A stretch of 64,000 bases of DNA from NCBI GenBank assembly GCA_036825615.1, contig DAISXY010000005.1, positions 62,001 through 126,000 on the forward strand, read 5' to 3'. Of the stretch, positions 1-9,310 are shown in pieces. The DNA comes from JAICXG01 sp036825615 (GTDB lineage: Bacteria > Verrucomicrobiota > Verrucomicrobiia > Chthoniobacterales > UBA10450). The position numbers were made by a program, and so were the translations under genes. Position 1 is the first letter of the stretch. Every line of letters begins with the position of its first letter. The notes under the pieces were generated by a model. The model was not told the origin of the DNA, ran no database searches, and saw nothing but the letters and a program-made list of their open reading frames with translations.

Positions 1-1752
1 GTCTTCCGGGCGGCCGCGTTTTATGCCGCAAGCGCATGGCTGCTCGTGCAAGTGGCGACACAAGTCTTCCCACTCTTCCACACTCCCGATTGGGTCGCGC
101 GCTGGATCGTCGTCGCGGCAATCATCGGCTTTCCTTTCTGGCTCGCCCTGGCCTGGCTCTACCAATGGACCTCTGAGGGCTTGCAGCGGGAGAGCGACTC
201 TCCTGAACCTTTGTCTGAGACCTCGCGACAATCGCGCCGGAATGTGGATCGCTGGATCATAGTCATGCTGGCCGCGGCGGTGATTTTGTTGCTCGCGGAC
301 AGGTTGGTATTTCGCGATCGATCCGAAAAGGTCACGGCCACAGTCGAAAAGTCCATCGCCGTTCTCCCATTCGACAATCTCAGTCGCGATCCCGAAAACG
401 CTTACTTTGTCGAAGGTATCCAGGACGAAATCCTTACTCGTCTCGCTAAGATCGGCGATCTCAAAGTCATCGCCCGCAGTTCTACCCTGCGTTTTCAAAA
501 CAAAGGCGACCTGCCGCAGATCGCGCAGCAACTCGGCGTAGCTCATCTGCTCGAAGGCAGCGTGCAAAAGATCAACGACGAGGTGCGTGTGAATGTGCAG
601 CTAATCAAAGCTGCCAACGAGGCGCATCTCTGGGCTGAGATTTACGATCGCAAACTCACTGACATCTTCGCCGTCGAGAGTGAGATCGCAAAAACCATTG
701 CGGACACCTTGCAAGCAAAGTTAACGGGCTCGGAAGAGCGGGACATCGCCGCGCGACCAACCGAGAATAGCGAAGCGCACCAGCTTTACTTAAAGGGACG
801 ATATTTCTGGAACAAACGCACAGGTAACGACCTGAAGAAGTCGATCGAATACTTCGAGCAAGCGATCGCGGCCGATCCGAACTACGCCCTCGCCTATGCC
901 GGTCTGGCCGATGGGTACGTCTTGCTACCCGGCTATACGGCAGGAACTCCACGCGAATATTATCCCAAAGCCAAGACGGCGGCGAAGAAGGCCCTTGAAC
1001 TGGACGACACCCTGGCTGAAGCGCATACCACGCTCGCGATGGCGCTTTGGTACTTCGATTTCGATTTCTCACAATCGATCAACGAATTTGAGCGCGCGAT
1101 CGAACTGAATCCGAATTACGCGACCGCCCATCAGCAATATGCCAACAACACTTTGGCCGCGCTCGGCCGATTCGATGATGCGATCAGGGAAGGTGAACGA
1201 GCACTTGAGTTAGACCCTCTCTCCAGCGTCATTAATTCGGATCTGGGAGTGGATTACCTTTTCGCAGGTAGTTACGATCAAGCGATCGCTCAATTCCGCA
1301 AGCTACTTGAGATGGACCCGGGTTATTACTTTGGCCATTTCCAGCTCGGTCAGGCCCTCGAAATGAAAGGATCTCGCGACGCCGCGATTGCCGAGTATCA
1401 AAAGGCGCGAGGCTTGAACGATGATCCATCTGTCCTTGGAACGCTCGCGCGCACCTACGGTTTGTCCGGCAATCGCGCCGAGGCAGAGAAAATCCTGGAT
1501 CAAATGAATGCATTGGCGAAGGAGCGATATGTCACCGCCTACAGCTTTGCCCTGGTTTACCTGGGACTTGGCGACAAAGAAGAGGCCATTCATTGGCTGG
1601 AAAAGAGTTACGAGGATCACGCCGGAGCTGACATTGGCTGGATCCGGGTAGACCCGCTCCTCGCACCGTTGCGGGGCGATCCGCGCTTTGAGGCGCTCGC
1701 CGGGAAGATTGTTCCCGCGGCGGAATTCAAAGGAGCGAACCGTGCCAAATGA
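1..1752 (+). CDS. TolB-like/TPR membrane protein (5' end outside window)
   Basis: The frame is open from base 1, and the first residues (FRAAAFYAASAWLLVQ) match the first membrane helix of the two paralogs downstream, so the true start lies left of the window. Visible parts are two N-terminal membrane helices (about residues 6-26 and 35-55), a third near 85-104, a TolB-amino-terminal-like domain starting at KSIAVLPFDNL (about 117-255), and then a long run of TPR units to the end. Family knowledge: such COG5616-type proteins are membrane-anchored with a repeat domain for protein contacts; the biochemical role is not established. The stop overlaps the start of the next paralog by 4 bases (ATGA), so the two are probably translationally coupled. 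Confidence 0.85.
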   Translation, partial: VFRAAAFYAASAWLLVQVATQVFPLFHTPDWVARWIVVAAIIGFPFWLALAWLYQWTSEGLQRESDSPEPLSETSRQSRRNVDRWIIVMLAAAVILLLADRLVFRDRSEKVTATVEKSIAVLPFDNLSRDPENAYFVEGIQDEILTRLAKIGDLKVIARSSTLRFQNKGDLPQIAQQLGVAHLLEGSVQKINDEVRVNVQLIKAANEAHLWAEIYDRKLTDIFAVESEIAKTIADTLQAKLTGSEERDIAARPTENSEAHQLYLKGRYFWNKRTGNDLKKSIEYFEQAIAADPNYALAYAGLADGYVLLPGYTAGTPREYYPKAKTAAKKALELDDTLAEAHTTLAMALWYFDFDFSQSINEFERAIELNPNYATAHQQYANNTLAALGRFDDAIREGERALELDPLSSVINSDLGVDYLFAGSYDQAIAQFRKLLEMDPGYYFGHFQLGQALEMKGSRDAAIAEYQKARGLNDDPSVLGTLARTYGLSGNRAEAEKILDQMNALAKERYVTAYSFALVYLGLGDKEEAIHWLEKSYEDHAGADIGWIRVDPLLAPLRGDPRFEALAGKIVPAAEFKGANRAK

Positions 1753-3506
1753 GTAACTTCTTCGCGGAGCTAAAGCGGCGAAATGTTTACAAGGTGGCGG
1801 TCGCTTATGCGGTTGTCGGCTGGCTCGTCATTCAAGTCACGGCGACCATCGTTCCCGCGCTCCATCTTCCCGACGGACTGACCACCGCGATCGTCGTGAT
1901 CACTCTGCTCGGGTTCCCGATCGCGCTCGTGATTGCTTGGGCATTTGAAATGACGCCGGAGGGCTTAAAACGAACCGAAGACATCCCTGCCGGGGAGGTT
2001 CGTTCGTTGCCTTACTGGAGCAAACGGAAATTCGCCGGGTTCATCGTAGCTGTCGGCCTTATCGCCGCCGCCCTTCTCTCCTTTCAGCTTCTGCGGGCGC
2101 AATGGTCGAGGCGCGCAGGCGGGGAGGATGGCAAATCGATCGCCGTGCTGCCATTCGTTAACATGAGCGGGGACAAAAACGATGAATATCTCAGCGACGG
2201 AATGACCGAGGAGCTGATTAACGTCCTCGCCACGGTTCCCGGATTGCGCGTGCCGGGACGCACATCCTGTTTTGCATTCAAGGGCAGGAACGAAGAGAAC
2301 ATCTTTCGCGAGGTCGGCAACCAGCTCCACGTTGGCACGGTTTTGGAAGGAAGCGTGCGCAAAGCCGCCGACAAGGTTCGCGTCACGGCCCAGCTCATCA
2401 AGGTGAGTGACGGCTACCATCTTTGGTCGAAGGAATATGATGGCGACGTTCGGGACATCCTTAACTTCCAAACCAATGTTGCCCAACAAGTGGTCCAGGC
2501 CCTGCAAATACAGTTAGGCGTGGACGAGGCGCTGGCGCTGGCGAAGAAGCCGACCGACAATCCGGAAGCTTACCGGCTCTATCTGCTGGGACGCTACGAA
2601 TTCGCCAAGTTCACCGAAGCTGGCTGGAGTAACGCGATCCGTTACTACAAGGCCGCGCTGAAACTGGACCCGAACTACGCGCTGGCTTACTGCGGCCTGG
2701 CTGATAACTACGTCTATATGGGGAGTGAGGTGATGCCACAGATAGACGCCACTGCGAAAGTAAGGGAATACGCGGAGAAGGCGCTGGCGCTCGATCCAAA
2801 TCTCGCCGAGGCCCATATGTCTTTCGGGCTGGCCCTTTGCTCGGCCTACGATTGGCGAGGTGCCTTAAAGGAATTCGATCGTGCCCTCGAACTGAATCCA
2901 AACCTGGCCTTTGCCTACGAGGTCCAAGCCTGGATGCTGAACGGGCTGGGTCGGTTTGAGGAGGCGATCGCGAAAGACAAGAGAGCCATCGAGCTCGACC
3001 CACTCAATTCGTTTTATCAAATGGCTTTGAGTTTCTACCAATATTGGGCCGGGCAGTACGATGCCTCCATCGCACAGGCGAGAAAGACGCTTGAGATGGA
3101 TCCAAACTCAGCGCTTACCCACGTGTTGATCGGCCTCTCTTCGCTCAAGAAGCGCGACACCGCCGGTGCGATCGCGGAACTCCAAAAAGCGCGGGCGCCC
3201 AATCCCGGTGCCTGGTACCAAGGTTACCTCGGTTACGCCTATGCTGTCAGCGGCGATCGAACCAAAGCTGAAGAGGCTTTGCATAAACTCGAAGAGTTAG
3301 GGAAAGGCCAATATGTCAGTCCAAGCGCCTTTGCGACCATTTACCTGGGACTGGGCGACAAGGAGAAATGCCTCGATTGGCTGGAGAAAGCTTATGCGCA
3401 GCAGGACAGCGCCTGCTGGTATCTGAAGATTGACCAAATTTACGACCCGCTGCGTGACAAGCCGCGCTTCCAGGCGTTGATCCCAAAGATCTTCGGCGAA
3501 AGATGA
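1749..3506 (+). CDS. TolB-like/TPR membrane protein
   Basis: 585 residues. It begins with the family's signature N-terminus MSNFFAELKRRNVYKVAVAY, followed by two membrane helices (about 17-37 and 43-65), a third near 95-115, a TolB-like domain from KSIAVLPFVNMS (about 128-260), and roughly eight TPR-like units. The start overlaps the upstream paralog's stop in an ATGA, which supports both the start choice and co-transcription. It is one of five proteins in the window sharing the TolB/TPR module; two others carry a kinase domain in place of the N-terminal membrane segment. Role in signalling or scaffolding is an inference. Confidence 0.88.
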   Translation: MSNFFAELKRRNVYKVAVAYAVVGWLVIQVTATIVPALHLPDGLTTAIVVITLLGFPIALVIAWAFEMTPEGLKRTEDIPAGEVRSLPYWSKRKFAGFIVAVGLIAAALLSFQLLRAQWSRRAGGEDGKSIAVLPFVNMSGDKNDEYLSDGMTEELINVLATVPGLRVPGRTSCFAFKGRNEENIFREVGNQLHVGTVLEGSVRKAADKVRVTAQLIKVSDGYHLWSKEYDGDVRDILNFQTNVAQQVVQALQIQLGVDEALALAKKPTDNPEAYRLYLLGRYEFAKFTEAGWSNAIRYYKAALKLDPNYALAYCGLADNYVYMGSEVMPQIDATAKVREYAEKALALDPNLAEAHMSFGLALCSAYDWRGALKEFDRALELNPNLAFAYEVQAWMLNGLGRFEEAIAKDKRAIELDPLNSFYQMALSFYQYWAGQYDASIAQARKTLEMDPNSALTHVLIGLSSLKKRDTAGAIAELQKARAPNPGAWYQGYLGYAYAVSGDRTKAEEALHKLEELGKGQYVSPSAFATIYLGLGDKEKCLDWLEKAYAQQDSACWYLKIDQIYDPLRDKPRFQALIPKIFGER

Positions 3507-3800
3507 TGAAGACAGTGGAAAGAGGCGGAAGAAATGGCGCAGCATGCTCTGACGATCGACCCGCATGAGGCTGTCGGGATAACTGTCTTGCTCGCAAGTT
3601 CTTTCAATCAGACCGGCAATGCACCAGTGCAATTATTAGCTTCTCTTTCGCCGAATGATTTGCCAATTCCGAATACCGGGACTTATGACATGGTAATTGG
3701 CTCGCGTGCCGCGAACTTTGTCCTGGGAGGCGATTTCAATTCGGCCTTAAAGACATGGGACGCCTCTGCGGCCACAACCCTCGCTGAACGACAACGTTAG
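3507..3800 (+). pseudogene. possible TPR-protein remnant
   Basis: The segment after the second TolB/TPR gene contains one open frame that reads QWKEAEEMAQHALTIDPHEA, which looks like a single TPR helix pair, and then loses the pattern. An ATG at 3534 would give an 88-residue product with no recognisable domain. I read it as a leftover of another TPR gene rather than a functional gene. It fills the gap between the TolB/TPR pair and the amidase. Low confidence; it could also be a small real protein. Confidence 0.3.
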
Positions 3801-3806
3801 CGGCCA

Positions 3807-5360
3807 ATGATTGAACCCGGGGGAACTTTTTACTCTCGCCGAAGCTTCGTCAGAAGTGCTATTGCTGGAGTAGCAGGAACATTAACGATGGGTATCCACA
3901 AATACTCGGCTCAGGCTATCGAGGGTGGCCAAGACAACGGACAGCGGTTAAGTCTTAGCCAACTGGACCTCACCCAAGTCTCCCAACTCGTGCGGAGCAG
4001 GAAAGTGTCACCGGTCGAATTGACACTTGAATGCCTGAGTCGAATCGAGCGGTTGAATCCAAAGCTCAATGCCTTCATCGCGGTTACGGCTGATTCCGCG
4101 CTGGCAGAGGCTCGTCGGGCTGAATCGGAAATCCAGCACGACTCCTGGCGCGGACCGCTCCATGGAATCCCGATTGCACTGAAAGATCTCATAGACACAG
4201 CCGGTGTGCGTACCACCGCTGCCAGCCGTCTGTTCAAAGACCGCGTGCCCGCGCAGGACGCAGAGATTGTGCGCCGGCTAAAAGCGGCAGGAGCTGTGTT
4301 CCTGGGAAAGCTCAACATGCATGAGTTCGCCTATGGTGGCAGCTCGGTGATTAGTTATTTCGGCCCAGTCCACAATCCTTGGAATCGCGATTACTGCGCG
4401 GGTGGCTCTTCCGGCGGATCCGCCGCTGCGGTGGCCGCACAACTCTGTTACGGCGCGATTGGTTCCGACACTGGTGGTTCGATCCGTCAACCCGCGGCCT
4501 ACTGCGGCCTCGTTGGCCTCAAGCCAACTTACGGGCGTGTGAGTACCTTGGGAGTGATACCTTTGTCCTGGTCCCTGGACCATTTGGGACCGCTGACGCG
4601 CAGTGTCGCGGATGCCGCGTTAATGCTGCAGGTAATCGCGGGTCCAGACGTGCACGGCAAACCTGCCGTCGCTGTTCCTGTCCCGAGTTATACTAAGATG
4701 AACGGTCCCACGACCTCTTTCTTGCGGCTCGGTATTCCACGGGCCTACTTCTACGAAGCACTTCATCCTGAGATTGAAGACGCAACGGCAATCGCTCTCT
4801 CGTTGTTGAAGAGGTTGAGCCACTCCCAGGATGAGATCGCCCCGCTCGCGACTGACGACACCTACGCTTCCATAATGGATCCTTATGTCACGATTCTGAG
4901 GGCGGAAGCCTTCGCTTACCACAAGGAATATGTTTCCAAGAGCCCCGAACTGTATCAACCCCAAACCCTGAAGCGAATTCAGGCCGGGGCGAAGATCACT
5001 GCCTCTGCACTGGCCGACGCGCGGCATCGGTTAGAACAGATTCGCCGCGAGATCGCGCACGTGTTCGAAACGGTTGATCTTCTGATCACGCCTACAACGT
5101 GCGTGCCTCCGTTCGCGATTTCTGATCTACTGGATCCAAAGACGCTTCGCGACCGAGAGCTCTTAATGCTGCGCAACACCAGACCTTTCAATATCCTTGG
5201 GCTGCCAACCATCTCAGTTCCTTGTGGCTTTACTCGCGCCGGCTTACCTATTGGCCTGCAAATTACCGGCCCAGCCGGCGGCGACGAGACCGTGCTCCGG
5301 CTCGCCTACGCCTACGAGCAAGCCACGGAATGGCACAAGCGTAAGCCGAATCTGTGCTAA
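3807..5360 (+). CDS. Tat-exported amidase, amidase-signature family
   Basis: 517 residues. The N-terminus has a twin-arginine signal (SRRSFVRSA followed by a hydrophobic stretch), so export in folded form is expected. The amidase-signature core is clear: the lysine segment IALKDLIDTAG, the glycine/serine stretch GGSSGGSAAAVAA holding the cis-serine, and the nucleophile segment GSDTGGSIRQPAAYCGLVG. These give the Ser-cisSer-Lys triad of the GatA/amidase fold. Because it is exported and stands alone without gatB or gatC, it is unlikely to be the tRNA amidotransferase subunit; hydrolysis of an amide in the periplasm is the better guess. Substrate cannot be told from sequence. Confidence 0.9.
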   Translation: MIEPGGTFYSRRSFVRSAIAGVAGTLTMGIHKYSAQAIEGGQDNGQRLSLSQLDLTQVSQLVRSRKVSPVELTLECLSRIERLNPKLNAFIAVTADSALAEARRAESEIQHDSWRGPLHGIPIALKDLIDTAGVRTTAASRLFKDRVPAQDAEIVRRLKAAGAVFLGKLNMHEFAYGGSSVISYFGPVHNPWNRDYCAGGSSGGSAAAVAAQLCYGAIGSDTGGSIRQPAAYCGLVGLKPTYGRVSTLGVIPLSWSLDHLGPLTRSVADAALMLQVIAGPDVHGKPAVAVPVPSYTKMNGPTTSFLRLGIPRAYFYEALHPEIEDATAIALSLLKRLSHSQDEIAPLATDDTYASIMDPYVTILRAEAFAYHKEYVSKSPELYQPQTLKRIQAGAKITASALADARHRLEQIRREIAHVFETVDLLITPTTCVPPFAISDLLDPKTLRDRELLMLRNTRPFNILGLPTISVPCGFTRAGLPIGLQITGPAGGDETVLRLAYAYEQATEWHKRKPNLC

Positions 5361-5731
5361 CCGGGCTGTCGGCCACAATGAATCCGAAGGGCTTCTTCGC
5401 TGAGGCTAAAGCTACAACGCGGCGGCCCCGGCCATTCGCACCTTGCCGGAGCACTTTTCGTGCGCCTCCTGCGCATGACTCGACGTCAGCGAAGTTCATG
5501 ACGTTCGCTTCAAAATATCTGTTCGTGGGCAAGCGGACGCGGTAAGATCGCTTTCAGGATCAAGAGGTGAAACTGCATTCAAACAAAGTACCGCCTTCAC
5601 TGGAGGGCGTCCGCGAGGCGCGATCTTACGGGCTTCATCCGTATCAACCCACCGTGCGGTCAGCCGCGGGTCAAAGCACTGGCTGAGACGGTTGTCCCGG
5701 CCCGAGTTCGCCAAAGCACGCCGGTTGCAAA
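5361..5731 (+). other. gap with a short 5' stub of a TolB/TPR gene
   Basis: At 5378 the sequence reads ATG and then codes MNPKGFFAEAKA, close to the MNPRQFFTELKR start of the intact paralog that begins at 5732. The resemblance stops after about 12 residues. This looks like the surviving start of a deleted paralog. The remaining bases show no convincing gene. Confidence 0.35.
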
Positions 5732-7798
5732 ATGAATCCGCGCCAGTTCTTCACCGAGCTAAAGCGTCGCAACGTCTCCAAGGTCGCGGTCGCCTATGCA
5801 GTCGTGGCATGGCTCCTCATTCAAATCGCGACCCAGGTCTTTCCCTTCTTCGAGATTCCGAACTGGGGCGTGCGCCTGGTGGTTGTCCTTCTCATTCTCG
5901 GCCTCCCGGCTGCCCTTGTCCTGGCCTGGGTTTTCGAGATCACGCCGGAAGGAATCAAACTCGAATCAACCGTAGCTCCCGGAAGATCGATCCGAAGGCA
6001 GACTAGCCGCAGGATAATTGCAATAACGGTCGTGCTCGCGGTTGTGGCCGCGGCCATGCTGATCGTCCAAGTCCTCCGCCCAAAGCCGGCGATGACTTCG
6101 GCCCGTGACCGAGAGTCAGCCAAGGCCGACATCCCCGAGAAGAGCATCGCAGTGTTACCGTTCGAAAACCTGAGCAGTGACAAAGCCAATGCCTACTTTG
6201 CCGCCGGCGTTCAGGACGAAATCCTGACCCGTCTCTCCAAGATCGCTGACCTTAAAGTCATCTCTCGCACCTCGACCCAGAACTACAAGAGCGCGCCGCG
6301 CAACCTGCCGGAGATTGCGCGCCAACTTGGGGTAGCTCATATCCTGGAAGGGAGCGTGCAGAAACAGGGTGATCGCGTCCGCATCAATGTCCAGCTCATC
6401 AAAGCGGCGACTGACTCGCATCTTTGGGCCGAAGTCTTCAATCGCAAGCTGGACGACATCTTTGCCGTGGAAGGCGACGTGGCCAGGGCGATTGCAGATC
6501 AATTGCGCGCGCAGCTGAGCGGCCGGGAAGAACATCTCATCGTCTCCAAACCGACCGAAAACCCGGACGCGTACGATGCCTATCTTCGGGGTTTGGCCTA
6601 TACCCTGCGGACACAGAATACACCTGAGAACTACCTTGGGGCGCAGAGATATTTCCAGGAAGCGATCAAGCTGGATCGGAAGTTTGCCCTGGCCTGGGCG
6701 TTGCTCGCCTACGTGGACGCACGCGGTTATCACACGACCAATCTTCAACCCACCGCGGCTTTGCGCGAACAAGCTCGCGAGAGCGCCGAAACCGCGCTCC
6801 GCCTCGAGCCGGAACTCGGAGAAGCCTGGTTGGCCAAAGGTTACTATCTCTATGGCTGTGCCGGAGAGTTCGAGGCCGCAATTGAGGCTTATGACAAGGC
6901 CCGGGAATTCCTGCCTAACAGTAGCCGGATTCCTGAGTCGCTCGCGACCCTCGCGCGCGACCAGGGACAATGGGAACGATCGGAATCTTACTTCGGCGAA
7001 GCCGAACGGCTCGACCCGCGAAATGTCAGTCTGCTCACCCGCCACGCCCAGTTTTACATCACTCTTCGTCGTTACCGCGACGCTCTCCGAAAGCTCGATT
7101 TGATCCTGGAGATCGTGCCTAACGACATTGATGCCCTGGTGGAAAAGGCCGCCGTTGCGCAATCGGAAGGCGACCTGCCTCGCGCCGCCGCCCTGCTTGC
7201 TTCCGTTCACCCGGCGGCCGGCGACCCGACTGGCTGGGAACAGGTCGCCTACCAGGCTATCCTGGAACGGCGTCCGACCCAAATCATTAACCGGTTGCAA
7301 GAGTTACTTGCCAATCCCGATCCCGATATTGGCTATCTCGACGGCGAGCTGCGCTTCTGGCTCGGATGGGCGCAGGAAGTTGCGGGCGATCGTGAAGCGG
7401 CGCGTCACACCTGGCTGACCGCGCGCGCTGAGCTCGAGGCCTTCCTCAAGGAACAGCCCGACAACTGGTCGATCCTCAATGATCTCGCGCTGGTCGTGGC
7501 CGGTCTGGGTGACAAAGCCGAGGCCGTGACTCTGGTCGAACGCGCGCGGGCGCTCCATCCGGTCGAAAAAGATGCGGCCAATGGAATGCAAACTCTCGAT
7601 ACCCACGCACGAGTTATGACGCACCTCGGTCAACTCGATGAAGCCATCACCATCCTCGAGCGAATTCTTGCCGCGCCCGGCAACGGCGCACTCGCGACCG
7701 GTATGCCGCTTACGCCCGCTCTGCTGCGTCTTGATCCGATGTTCGATCCTTTGCGAAAAGAACCGCGGTTTCAACAACTGGTCGCGCCCAGGCCTTGA
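5732..7798 (+). CDS. TolB-like/TPR membrane protein
   Basis: 688 residues, the longest of the three kinase-free paralogs. It starts MNPRQFFTELKRRNVSKVAV, has two membrane helices (about 17-37 and 45-67) and a third near 92-112, a TolB-like domain from KSIAVLPFENLSS (about 137-275), and TPR units to the C-terminus ending in DPMFDPLRKEPRF, a tail motif shared by all five paralogs. The TolB segment (ILTRLSKIADLKVISRTST) is closest to that of the kinase-containing proteins at 19.9 and 24.7 kb. The AtoE gene starts 13 bases downstream, so it may share the transcript. Confidence 0.88.
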   Translation: MNPRQFFTELKRRNVSKVAVAYAVVAWLLIQIATQVFPFFEIPNWGVRLVVVLLILGLPAALVLAWVFEITPEGIKLESTVAPGRSIRRQTSRRIIAITVVLAVVAAAMLIVQVLRPKPAMTSARDRESAKADIPEKSIAVLPFENLSSDKANAYFAAGVQDEILTRLSKIADLKVISRTSTQNYKSAPRNLPEIARQLGVAHILEGSVQKQGDRVRINVQLIKAATDSHLWAEVFNRKLDDIFAVEGDVARAIADQLRAQLSGREEHLIVSKPTENPDAYDAYLRGLAYTLRTQNTPENYLGAQRYFQEAIKLDRKFALAWALLAYVDARGYHTTNLQPTAALREQARESAETALRLEPELGEAWLAKGYYLYGCAGEFEAAIEAYDKAREFLPNSSRIPESLATLARDQGQWERSESYFGEAERLDPRNVSLLTRHAQFYITLRRYRDALRKLDLILEIVPNDIDALVEKAAVAQSEGDLPRAAALLASVHPAAGDPTGWEQVAYQAILERRPTQIINRLQELLANPDPDIGYLDGELRFWLGWAQEVAGDREAARHTWLTARAELEAFLKEQPDNWSILNDLALVVAGLGDKAEAVTLVERARALHPVEKDAANGMQTLDTHARVMTHLGQLDEAITILERILAAPGNGALATGMPLTPALLRLDPMFDPLRKEPRFQQLVAPRP

Positions 7799-7811
7799 AT
7801 CTGGGCTTTGC

Positions 7812-9269
7812 ATGATGGGTTACACTCCGGATTCCGCAGCTAGAGCTAGCACATCCGGGGAACAGCCGGGTCTCCTCGCCCGGATTGCGCTCGCGATGAC
7901 CGGGTGGACGGAACGTTGGATTCCGGATGCCTTTATCTTTGCACTCATCGCCACTGTCATCGTGGTGATTGCGGGAGTTATTGCGACTCCCGCTACAATC
8001 GCGCAGGTAATCGACGCCTGGGGCAAAGGTTTCTGGGAATTGATCCCCTTCACCCTCCAGATGTCCTTGATCATCATCACCGGATATGTCCTGGCTACTT
8101 CGCAACCTGTAGGACGACTCATTCGCCGCCTTGCGAGCTGGCCGAGCACGGCGCGGGGCGCGGTCGCCCTGGTGGCCTTTTTCGCCATGACGAGCTCATG
8201 GTTGAACTGGGGTTTCAGTCTCATCTTCAGTGCAGTGCTCGCGCGTGAGGTCGCACGCCGAGTGGAAGGGGTCGACTATCGCGCGCTCGCCGCCGCCAGC
8301 TTTCTTGGTCTTGGCAGCGTCTGGGCTCAAGGATTAAGCGGATCAGCCGCGCTGCAAATGGCAAGCCCGGGCGCCTTGCCACCGCAGATCCGCGAGATCG
8401 TGGCGCGCGGCGGTATGATTCCCGATGGCATCATCTCCTTCCAGCACACGATCTTTCTCTGGCAAAGCCTGACTTCCGTCGTGATCGAGATTGCGCTCGT
8501 CACGTTCGTGATGTGGCTGGTGACCCCGCCGGCCGGCCGGGCAAAGACCGCAGCCGCGCTCGGCATCCATCTCGGTGAGTCGGAGATCGTGCCACCGGAA
8601 ACGCCGGTCCGACCTACTCCAGGGCAATGGCTCGAGCATTCGCCCATTCTCAACTGGCTCATCGTCCTTCTCGGCGGCGTCTATCTCGTACGCTACTTCC
8701 TGAAGGCGGGCGAACCGCTCAACGCGATCAATCTCAATATCGTGAATCTCACCTTCCTTCTCCTCGGATTCCTCCTGCACAAAACTCCTGCGCGCCTCAT
8801 GCACGCGGTGCAAAGCGCGACCCCGGCAATCTGGGGCGTGATCCTCCAGTTCCCATTCTATGCCGGGATCGCGAGCATCATCACCTCTACTCACTTGAGC
8901 CAGATGATCGCGCACGCCTTTGTTGGGATATCCAACGCCACCACCTTCCCGCCGATCGTCGCGCTCTATTCCGCGGTGCTCGGCGTCTTCGTTCCTTCCG
9001 GCGGCTCGAAGTGGGTCGTGGAAGCGCCCTATGTCATGGCCGCGGCGCATGAGTTGAAGGTGCACCTGGGCTGGGTAGTTGCGTCCTATGACCTGGGGGA
9101 AGCGCTCGCCAACCTCGTCCAACCTTTCTGGATGCTGCCGATTCTCGGCCTCTTCCGGTTGCGCGCGCGCGACGTCATGGGTTACACCTTTGTGGTTTTT
9201 CTCGTGCTCGTGCCGGTGGTGCTGCTACTTGTCACCGTTCTCGGGATAACACTTTCCTATCCGCTCTAG
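7812..9269 (+). CDS. atoE: short-chain fatty acid transporter AtoE
   Basis: About 485 very hydrophobic residues with roughly a dozen membrane segments. The pattern matches the AtoE/short-chain fatty acid transporter family: an N-terminal TGWTERWIPDAFIFA segment, SSWLNWGFSLIFSA, GLGSVWAQGLSGSAALQMA, and the C-terminal PSGGSKWVVEAPYVM. The family moves acetate- to butyrate-sized acids, as with E. coli AtoE for acetoacetate/butyrate uptake. Two adjacent ATG codons (7812 and 7815) are possible starts. The AceK fragment at the right edge and the split acyl-CoA mutase at 13-17 kb are consistent with short-chain acid use, although there is no shared operon. Confidence 0.9.
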   Translation: MMGYTPDSAARASTSGEQPGLLARIALAMTGWTERWIPDAFIFALIATVIVVIAGVIATPATIAQVIDAWGKGFWELIPFTLQMSLIIITGYVLATSQPVGRLIRRLASWPSTARGAVALVAFFAMTSSWLNWGFSLIFSAVLAREVARRVEGVDYRALAAASFLGLGSVWAQGLSGSAALQMASPGALPPQIREIVARGGMIPDGIISFQHTIFLWQSLTSVVIEIALVTFVMWLVTPPAGRAKTAAALGIHLGESEIVPPETPVRPTPGQWLEHSPILNWLIVLLGGVYLVRYFLKAGEPLNAINLNIVNLTFLLLGFLLHKTPARLMHAVQSATPAIWGVILQFPFYAGIASIITSTHLSQMIAHAFVGISNATTFPPIVALYSAVLGVFVPSGGSKWVVEAPYVMAAAHELKVHLGWVVASYDLGEALANLVQPFWMLPILGLFRLRARDVMGYTFVVFLVLVPVVLLLVTVLGITLSYPL

Positions 9270-9310
9270 AAGGGTCACTCGGTTTTGCATCCTGTGCCCG
9301 CACCTCTGCT

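Noticed and set aside
6155..7300. 381-residue frame on the minus strand inside a TolB/TPR gene
   Set aside because: It is antisense to an intact, well-recognised gene and has no family features; long antisense frames are common in high-GC DNA.
8343..9122. 259-residue minus-strand frame opposite atoE
   Set aside because: Charged, low-complexity translation produced by the antisense of membrane-helix codons.
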